Source: Prauserella_A oleivorans
Lineage (GTDB): Bacteria > Actinomycetota > Actinomycetes > Mycobacteriales > Pseudonocardiaceae
Assembly: GCF_042685745.1 (NCBI RefSeq)
Contig: NZ_JBHUNT010000001.1
Location: forward strand, 5,084,001 to 5,148,000
Length of the DNA stretch: 64,000 nt
Direction of reading: 5' to 3'
Positions 58,647-64,000 of the stretch are shown in pieces. Made by a program: the position numbers and the translations under genes. The notes below the pieces were generated by a model that saw nothing but the letters and a program-made list of their open reading frames with translations, was not told the DNA's origin and did no database searches. The stretch's first letter is position 1. Each line of letters starts with the position of its first letter.

Positions 58647-59389
58647 ACGAGCCCGGTGGGCTTCGCGCGCACCAGCACGCGGTAGCCCACCCGCAGGATC
58701 AGCTCCGCTGCGTCCGTGCCCGCGTTGCGGCGCAGCGTCTCGTCGATGGCGCGTGCCGCGACGCGGGGACTGAACTCGATCCGCAGCACCGACTCCATGG
58801 CCGCGCGATCCGGGAACCGCCACCGGGTCTCCACCCGGAAGCACGTGAACCCGGCGGCGGCGAAGAATTCGTCCACTGTGTCCGGTTCGTAGTGCGGCAG
58901 ATCGGCGAGCATCCAGTCGCCGTACGGCGCATGCCGGGTGTCGAGGTCGACGATCACCAGCGCGCCGCCCGGACGCAGCACGCGATCCGCCTCCGCCAGC
59001 CCGTCCTCGCAGCCGGGTCCGAAGAAGTAGGCCGTGCGGGCGTGCACGACGTCGGCCACGCCGTCAGGCAGCGGCAGCCGCTGGGCGGCACCCCGGCGGA
59101 CGGTGACGTTCGGGAGTCCGGCGACGCGGCTCTGCGCCCGCCGCACCAGCGGCGCGTGCGGTTCGACGCCGACGACCGACCGGGCGGTCTCGGCGAAGCG
59201 CGCGAGGTGGAACCCGTCGCCACACCCGACGTCCAGCACATCCTTGCCCGACCACGGCGCCGCGTCGGCCAGCGTCCGCCAGATGACACCGTCGACGTCC
59301 TGCACGCTGTTCTCGAGCTCGTACGCCTCGGTGTGGTACCAGATGTTCGGACTCGGAACGATATCCACCCGGCGTACGAACCTCTTCAC
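58607..59389 (-). CDS. Class I SAM-dependent methyltransferase
   Basis: A 260-residue protein with a Methyltransf_11-like fold. Motif I is VLDVGCGDGFHLA (about 51-63). The acidic end of strand two is in VVGVEPHA, and motif IV/post-I stretches are LPLPDGVADVVHARTAYFFG and LRPGGALVIVDLD. The substrate is unknown; no biosynthetic gene is near. Start GTG 59389 has no ribosome-binding site but a -10-like TAGGCT lies 7 nt upstream, so the transcript may be leaderless. Confidence 0.85.
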   Translation of the reverse strand: MKRFVRRVDIVPSPNIWYHTEAYELENSVQDVDGVIWRTLADAAPWSGKDVLDVGCGDGFHLARFAETARSVVGVEPHAPLVRRAQSRVAGLPNVTVRRGAAQRLPLPDGVADVVHARTAYFFGPGCEDGLAEADRVLRPGGALVIVDLDTRHAPYGDWMLADLPHYEPDTVDEFFAAAGFTCFRVETRWRFPDRAAMESVLRIEFSPRVAARAIDETLRRNAGTDAAELILRVGYRVLVRAKPTGLVHASSVGASPSMP

Positions 59390-59472
59390 GGAATTCAGCC
59401 TATCCGGTGGTAGGCGGGAGTAAGATCACGCGGGCTGGACGAAACGGGGCCGTCGCCGAGGAGTTACGCAGC

Positions 59473-60315
59473 ATGTCCGTCGAAATACCCGGACCCCGTT
59501 CCTTCGTGCCGGCGGGCATCCCGTGCTGGATCGAACTCGCGGCCGTGAACGAGGAGGCCGCCCGCACCTTCTACGGCGAGCTGTTCGGCTGGGAGTTCCT
59601 CGTCAAGCGCGATCCGGCCACGGTCACCCGCCGCTACACCATCGCGCTGCGCTACGACCAGGAAGTCGGCGGTCTGTACCAGGCCGCGCAGGACCAGCCG
59701 GTCGGATGGATGCTCCACCTCGCCGTCGCGAACGCCGCCGCCACGGCGTCCTGGGTCGAGCACCTCGGCGGCGTGGTGACGCTGGGCCCGATGGACATCC
59801 CCGGCCGCGGCAGCCTCGTGCACGCCCTGGACCCGAGCGGAGCTCCCGTCGTGTTCTGGCAGCCGCCCGCCGACTGGTCGTTCGCGACCACGCTGCCCGG
59901 AACGTTCAGTGGTGCGGACCTCAACACCCACGACGGCGTGCGCGCCGACGACTTCTACTGCAAGCTCTTCGAGTTCACCAGCCAGCAGATCGGCACCGAC
60001 GGGATCGACTACGTCGAATGGCGGCTGGGTTCGGAGCCGGTGCTGTACCGCTACGTCATGCCTGCCGAGCAGGCCGCGATGCCGCCGCACTGGATGATCT
60101 ACCTGCAGGTCGATCCCGAGCGCGGCACGGACGCCGTCGCGGGCCAGGCGCTGATGCTCGGCGGGAGCATCGTCACCCGGCCGTTCGACACGCCGTTCGG
60201 CCGCGTCGCGGTGCTGGCCGATCCGGGCGGTGCGGTGTTCTCGATCGTCGACCACTCCCGGCCGGTCGACCTGGGTGTGGGCCGCGCCGAGGTCGACGAC
60301 CCCTACGACGACTGA
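59473..60315 (+). CDS. Tandem VOC-domain protein
   Basis: A 280-residue protein with two vicinal oxygen chelate modules. The first covers about 15-130 (IPCWIELAAVNEEAARTFYG, AWHL-type HLAVANAAAT). The second covers about 145-265 (GADLNTHDGVRADDFYCKLF, LADPGGAVFSIVDH). This is the layout of the actinobacterial CFP-30B-like glyoxalase family. Substrate unknown. ATG 59473 follows GAGGAG. It is convergent to cdsA with a 4-bp gap. Confidence 0.85.
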   Translation: MSVEIPGPRSFVPAGIPCWIELAAVNEEAARTFYGELFGWEFLVKRDPATVTRRYTIALRYDQEVGGLYQAAQDQPVGWMLHLAVANAAATASWVEHLGGVVTLGPMDIPGRGSLVHALDPSGAPVVFWQPPADWSFATTLPGTFSGADLNTHDGVRADDFYCKLFEFTSQQIGTDGIDYVEWRLGSEPVLYRYVMPAEQAAMPPHWMIYLQVDPERGTDAVAGQALMLGGSIVTRPFDTPFGRVAVLADPGGAVFSIVDHSRPVDLGVGRAEVDDPYDD

Positions 60316-60319
60316 CCGC

Positions 60320-61249
60320 TCACGCGGGGACGAACGCACTCAGCAGCAGCCACGACGCGACGGCCGACGGCAGCAGCGAGTCGAGGCGGTCCATCAGGCC
60401 GCCGTGCCCGGGCAGGGTGGTGCCCATGTCCTTGATCCCGAGGTCACGCTTGATGAGCGACTCCATGAGGTCGCCGAGGGTCGCCGTGAGCACGATCGCG
60501 GCGCCGAAGAGCACGCCCTGCCATGCCTGGCCGTCCAGGAGGAACACCAGGCACGACGATCCGGCCGCGATACCGGCGGCCAGCGAGCCCGCGAAGCCCT
60601 CCCAGGTCTTCTTCGGGCTGATCGACGGAGCCATCGGGTGCCTGCCACGCAGCACTCCGGCCACGTAACCGCCGGTGTCGGACGCGACGACCACGATCAT
60701 GAACGACAGCACACGGCCGACGCCGTCCTCCGGCGGCACGAGCATCGCGGCGAACGACGCGAACAGCGGCAGGTACGCGGCGGCGAACACCGAGGCCCCG
60801 ACGTCCCGGACGTAGCCCTTCGCGCCGCCCGGCAACCGCCAGAGCAGGCACACCAGGACAGTGACGACGAACGCCGTCACCGAACCCTCGCGGCCGAACG
60901 GCCACGCGAGCCAGATCATCGCCTGACCGCCGACGAGCACCGGAACCACGGCGATCCGGATGTCCACCGACTTGCGGAACGCGTTCGCCAGCTCGAGCGT
61001 GCCCACCGCGATGGCGGCCGCGACGATGCCGATGAAGAGGTACCTGACCGTGAACAGCGACACCAGGATGGCCGCACCCAGCGCCACACCGACCGCGATC
61101 GCGGCGGGCAGGTTCCGGCCGGCCCGCGACGACGCACGGGCCGGTTCGGGAGACGGTTCCGGCCGCGGCACCGCGGGCGCCGGCTCGGGAGACTCTCCAG
61201 GCTCGGCCGCGCCCTCGCGTCCCTCCTGGTGTTCGCTCACCTTCGTCAT
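60320..61249 (-). CDS. cdsA: Phosphatidate cytidylyltransferase
   Basis: A 309-residue membrane enzyme that makes CDP-diacylglycerol from phosphatidate and CTP, the branch point for phospholipids. A Pro/Glu-rich cytoplasmic start (1-50) leads to about eight membrane segments. The family signature lies near the end: SPKKTWEGFAGSLA and the catalytic region DLMESLIKRDLGIKDMGTTLPGHGGLMDRLDSL. Its ATG overlaps the frr stop (TGATG), so cdsA-frr-pyrH order on the minus strand is one unit. Confidence 0.94.
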   Translation of the reverse strand: MTKVSEHQEGREGAAEPGESPEPAPAVPRPEPSPEPARASSRAGRNLPAAIAVGVALGAAILVSLFTVRYLFIGIVAAAIAVGTLELANAFRKSVDIRIAVVPVLVGGQAMIWLAWPFGREGSVTAFVVTVLVCLLWRLPGGAKGYVRDVGASVFAAAYLPLFASFAAMLVPPEDGVGRVLSFMIVVVASDTGGYVAGVLRGRHPMAPSISPKKTWEGFAGSLAAGIAAGSSCLVFLLDGQAWQGVLFGAAIVLTATLGDLMESLIKRDLGIKDMGTTLPGHGGLMDRLDSLLPSAVASWLLLSAFVPA

Positions 61250-61806
61250 CAGACCTCGAGTAGCTCGGCTTCCTTGTGCTTGACGAGCTCCTCGACCTGG
61301 TGGACGTACTTGTCGGTGAGGTTCTGCAGCTCCTTCTCAGCCCGGGCGACCTCGTCCTCGCCGGCCTCGCCGTCCCGCGCGATGCGGTCGAGCTCCTCCT
61401 TGGCCTTGCGGCGCACGCTGCGGATGGAGATCCGCGCGTCCTCACCCTTCGACTTGGCGACCTTGACCATCTCCTTGCGCCGCTCCTCCGTCAGCTGAGG
61501 AATGACGACGCGGATGATGGTGCCGTCGTTGGTCGGGTTCACGCCGAGGTCGGAGTCGCGGATCGCCTTCTCGATGGTGGCGAGCTGCGACGTGTCGTAC
61601 GGCTTGATGACGGCCATGCGCGCTTCCGGGATGTTCACGCTGGCCAGCTGGTTGAGCGGGGTCGGCGCCCCGTAGTACTCGACAACGATGCGGGAGAACA
61701 TCGCCGGGGTCGCCCTGCCCGTCCGCACCGACGACAGGTCCTCCTTGGCGACGGACACCGCCTTTTCCATCTTCTCCTCGGCATCGAAGAGGGTCTCGTC
61801 GATCAC
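61249..61806 (-). CDS. frr: Ribosome recycling factor
   Basis: A 185-residue L-shaped factor that, with EF-G, splits the post-termination ribosome. The three-helix bundle and the small hinge domain are evident: VRTGRATPAMFSRIVVEYYG, TPLNQLASVNIPEAR, and SDLGVNPTNDGTIIRV, then the C-terminal EELVKHKEAELLEV. The start ATG overlaps the pyrH stop by four bases and the stop overlaps the cdsA ATG. Confidence 0.96.
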   Translation of the reverse strand: MIDETLFDAEEKMEKAVSVAKEDLSSVRTGRATPAMFSRIVVEYYGAPTPLNQLASVNIPEARMAVIKPYDTSQLATIEKAIRDSDLGVNPTNDGTIIRVVIPQLTEERRKEMVKVAKSKGEDARISIRSVRRKAKEELDRIARDGEAGEDEVARAEKELQNLTDKYVHQVEELVKHKEAELLEV

Positions 61807-62558
61807 GGCTGCTCCAGGTGTGTGGGGGTACTGACCAGTGTGCCGATCCTCTCACCACTCACGGCCCGGGCGATGTTGCCCTCCGTGAGGAGGTTGAAAA
61901 CGATGATCGGCATGTTGTTGTCCATGCACAGGCTGAAGGCGGTGGCGTCCGCGACCTTGAGCCCACGCTCGAGCACTTCGCGGTGGGAGATCTCGTCGAA
62001 CAGCTTGGCCCCGGGGTCGACCCTCGGGTCGTCGGTGAACACACCGTCGACGGCCTTGGCCATCAGCACGACGTCGCAGCCGATCTCCAGCGCCCGCTGG
62101 GCGGCGGCGGTGTCGGTCGAGAAGTAGGGCATGCCCGTCCCGGCGCCGAAGATGACGACGCGGCCCTTCTCGAGGTGCCGCTCGGCCCGGCGCGGGATGT
62201 AGGGCTCGGCGACCTGGCCCATCGTGATGGCGGTCTGCACCCGCGTCGGTACGCCTTCTTTCTCCAGGAAGTCCTGCAGCGCCAGGGAGTTCATGACGGT
62301 GCCGAGCATCGCCATGTAGTCGGCGCGGTCCCGGTCGAGGCCGCGCTGAGACAGCTCGGCGCCCCGGAAGAAGTTGCCGCCGCCGATGACGACAGCCATC
62401 TGAACGCCGTCCCGCACGACCTCGGCGATCTGCACGGCGACCGAGTGGACGACGTCGGGGTCGACGCCGACCGAGCCCCCGCCGAACATCTCGCCGCCCA
62501 GCTTCAGCAGCACCCGGCGGTAACCGCGCCTCGACCTGTCGGTGTCGTCCTCGTTCAT
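61803..62558 (-). CDS. pyrH: Uridylate kinase
   Basis: A 251-residue UMP kinase of the amino-acid-kinase fold, acting in pyrimidine nucleotide synthesis. KLGGEMFGGG, VVIGGGNFFRG, DYMAMLGTVMNSLALQDFL and VVLMAKAVDGVFTDDPR are all family marks. I prefer ATG 62558; a GTG at 62576 would add six residues. A strong hairpin separates it from tsf upstream, so it has its own promoter or depends on read-through. Confidence 0.95.
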   Translation of the reverse strand: MNEDDTDRSRRGYRRVLLKLGGEMFGGGSVGVDPDVVHSVAVQIAEVVRDGVQMAVVIGGGNFFRGAELSQRGLDRDRADYMAMLGTVMNSLALQDFLEKEGVPTRVQTAITMGQVAEPYIPRRAERHLEKGRVVIFGAGTGMPYFSTDTAAAQRALEIGCDVVLMAKAVDGVFTDDPRVDPGAKLFDEISHREVLERGLKVADATAFSLCMDNNMPIIVFNLLTEGNIARAVSGERIGTLVSTPTHLEQP

Positions 62559-62612
62559 CTCCGACGTCCCCTTCACCCTTCGGGTGCTAGTGCCCTGTGC
62601 TGCGGTGTCTCA

Positions 62613-62657
62613 CACATGTGCCCCGCCTCCAAACTGGCGGGAGACGGGGCACATGTG
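62613..62657 (-). terminator. Terminator after tsf
   Basis: CACATGTGCCCCG (62613-62625) pairs perfectly over 13 bp with CGGGGCACATGTG (62645-62657), with further inner pairing. It lies 14 bp past the tsf stop. Confidence 0.85.
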
Positions 62658-62671
62658 CCTGCCGATCGAGA

Positions 62672-63496
62672 CTACGGCTGGCCGACCTCGAAGCGGACGA
62701 ACCGGGTCACGGTGACACCGGCCGCGTCGAGCAGCGACTTCACGTTCTTCTTGTTGTCGGTGACAGACGGCTGCTCCAGGAGCACGACGTCCTTGAAGAA
62801 CGCGTTGACCTTGCCCTCGATGATCTTGGGCAGGGCCTGCTCCGGCTTGCCCTCCTCGCGAGCGGTCTGCTCGGCGATGCGGCGCTCGTTCTCCACCAGC
62901 TCGGCGGGGACGTCGTCGCGGGTCAGGTACTTCGGCTTGAGGGCCGCGACCTGCAGGGCGGCGTTGCGGGCGGCCTCGGCGGCGCCGTCACCCTCGCCGG
63001 TGTACTCGACGAGCACGCCGACCGCCGGGGGCAGGCCCGCACCACGCCGGTGCAGGTACGTGGTGACCTGGCCGTCGAACGACGCGACGCGCCGGACCTC
63101 CAGCTTCTCGCCGATCTTGGCCGAGAGCTCCTGGACGAGCTCGTTGACGGTCTTGCCGTCCACCTCGGCCGCCTTGAGCTTCTCGACGTCGTCGGTGCGC
63201 AGCTTCTTGGCCGCCTCGACGATCTTGTCGGCGAGCTGCTGGAACTCGTCGTTCTTCGCGACGAAGTCCGTCTCGGAGTTGAGCTCGATCAGGACGCCGC
63301 CGTCACCGGCGACGAGGCCCTCGGCGGTCGCGCGCTCGGCACGCTTGCCGACGTCCTTCGCGCCCTTGATGCGCAGGTATTCGACGGCCTTGTCGAAGTC
63401 GCCGTCGCTCTCGTCCAGCGCCTTCTTGCAGTTCATCATGCCGGCGCCGGTGAGTTCGCGGAGGCGCTTGACGTCTGCCGCGGTGTAGTTCGCCAT
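62672..63496 (-). CDS. tsf: Elongation factor Ts
   Basis: A 274-residue nucleotide-exchange factor for EF-Tu. The N-terminal UBA-like domain reads TAADVKRLRELTGAGMMNCK, and the EF-Tu-contact motif is SETDFVAKN. The core subdomains follow, and the C-terminus (LLDAAGVTVTRFVRFEVGQP) is complete. The gene follows rpsB with a 51-bp gap, the usual rpsB-tsf pair, and ends in a strong terminator. Confidence 0.96.
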   Translation of the reverse strand: MANYTAADVKRLRELTGAGMMNCKKALDESDGDFDKAVEYLRIKGAKDVGKRAERATAEGLVAGDGGVLIELNSETDFVAKNDEFQQLADKIVEAAKKLRTDDVEKLKAAEVDGKTVNELVQELSAKIGEKLEVRRVASFDGQVTTYLHRRGAGLPPAVGVLVEYTGEGDGAAEAARNAALQVAALKPKYLTRDDVPAELVENERRIAEQTAREEGKPEQALPKIIEGKVNAFFKDVVLLEQPSVTDNKKNVKSLLDAAGVTVTRFVRFEVGQP

Positions 63497-63547
63497 CGTG
63501 CGTTTCCGTTCTCTGTCGCGGGATGCGCAGGTGGTCGGTGGGTGTTC

Positions 63548-64000
63548 TCAGGAAGCGGAGCTCTGCCCGGCGGTCTGCCCGGCAGCCTCGGAGCCGGCCA
63601 GTAGCTCCTGCTCCCACTCGGGGAGCGGCTCGCCCGACGCGACGGCCTCGGGCTTGTCCTCGCCCTCGGCGGCGGCACCGTTGCGGCCGGAGCGCGCCAT
63701 CAGGCCCGCGGCAGCGGCCTCGGCGACGACCTTGGTCAGCAGCGCGGCCGAGCGGATCGCGTCGTCGTTACCCGGGATCGGGTAGTCGACCTCGTCCGGG
63801 TCGCAGTTGGTGTCCAGGATCGCCACGACCGGAATGTTGAGCTTGCGCGCCTCGCCGACGGCGATGTGCTCCTTCTTGGTGTCCACGATCCAGATGGCGC
63901 TGGGCACCTTGGACATGTCGCGGATACCGCCGAGGGTCTTCTCCAGCTTGTCCTTCTCGCGGGTCAGCGTGAGGATCTCGCGCTTGGTCAGGCCCTGGAA
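63548..64000 (-). CDS. rpsB: 30S ribosomal protein S2, N-terminus off the right edge
   Basis: The last 150 codons of rpsB; the frame is open to the right edge, so the N-terminal part is missing from the window. The visible part has LTREKDKLEKTLGGIRDM, PSAIWIVDTKKEHIAVGEARKLNIPVVAILDTNCDP and IPGNDDAIRS, all typical of S2. The C-terminal tail (about 60 residues after GLMARSGRNG) is acidic and Ala/Glu/Gly-rich, as in other high-GC actinobacteria. It is co-transcribed with tsf. Confidence 0.95.
   Translation of the reverse strand, partial: FQGLTKREILTLTREKDKLEKTLGGIRDMSKVPSAIWIVDTKKEHIAVGEARKLNIPVVAILDTNCDPDEVDYPIPGNDDAIRSAALLTKVVAEAAAAGLMARSGRNGAAAEGEDKPEAVASGEPLPEWEQELLAGSEAAGQTAGQSSAS

Overview
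The window is high-GC actinobacterial chromosome with many GTG and TTG starts. Gene content and order point to the Pseudonocardiaceae (Amycolatopsis, Saccharomonospora or Prauserella-like); this is inferred from protein resemblance and synteny, not from a search. Typical signs are mycothione reductase, a DUF3145 gene, an aceE-fasR-fabDHPF block and an ispG-rip1-dxr block. Several gene runs match Mycobacterium tuberculosis order: ahpE, DUF3052, aceE, PucR-type regulator and fab genes; and map, PBP lipoprotein, GNAT, ispG, rip1, dxr and a DUF2631 gene.

Positions 1-4904 are the end of an integrated element (phage or actinomycete ICE). A tyrosine integrase lies next to the 3' end of a tRNA-Val(UAC) gene, and a 14-bp hairpin separates the two. 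Behind it runs a tightly overlapped minus-strand operon: small hypothetical proteins, a RepA-like AAA ATPase, a repeat-rich open frame, zinc-ribbon miniproteins and a 36-residue membrane peptide. The last gene runs off the left edge. Several families of short palindromic repeats lie inside these reading frames.

Positions 4980-24000 are core metabolism: peroxiredoxin AhpE, DUF3052, pyruvate dehydrogenase E1 (aceE), the FasR-like regulator, and the type II fatty-acid synthase operon fabD-fabH-acpP-fabF. Then come two small conserved proteins, a secreted subtilisin, a membrane protein, a disulfide-oxidoreductase-like flavoprotein, an Lsr2-like protein with a very long histone-H1-like tail, and the three-gene proton-translocating transhydrogenase (pntAA-AB-B).

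Positions 24000-46400 are mixed. They hold YjbQ, a YhgE-like membrane protein, a HAD hydrolase, proS, two small stress genes, an amino-acid-oxidase-type flavoprotein, a DEAD-box helicase with a structured leader, a PIG-L deacetylase and a BioF homologue that lacks its PLP lysine. After these come a GNAT acetyltransferase, a trypsin-like protease, cobQ, a CobW GTPase, mycothione reductase, a CynX-type transporter with a GntR regulator, and an apparent 3-hydroxybutyrate operon (dehydrogenase, MHS transporter, GAF/PucR regulator).

Positions 46400-64000 return to core functions: map, a penicillin-binding lipoprotein, a GNAT gene, a VOC/AraC/flavin-monooxygenase trio, the MEP-pathway genes ispG and dxr flanking the site-2 protease rip1, DUF2631, rlmN, a PadR regulator, a methyltransferase, a double VOC protein, then cdsA-frr-pyrH and tsf-rpsB. 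rpsB runs off the right edge.

The least expected signals are the Lsr2/H1-like chimera, the BioF pseudoenzyme, an AhpE with a PrxQ-type CxxxxC pair, the repeat mosaic inside the element's genes, and several genes that look leaderless, with a TANNNT box 6-9 nt before the start codon.
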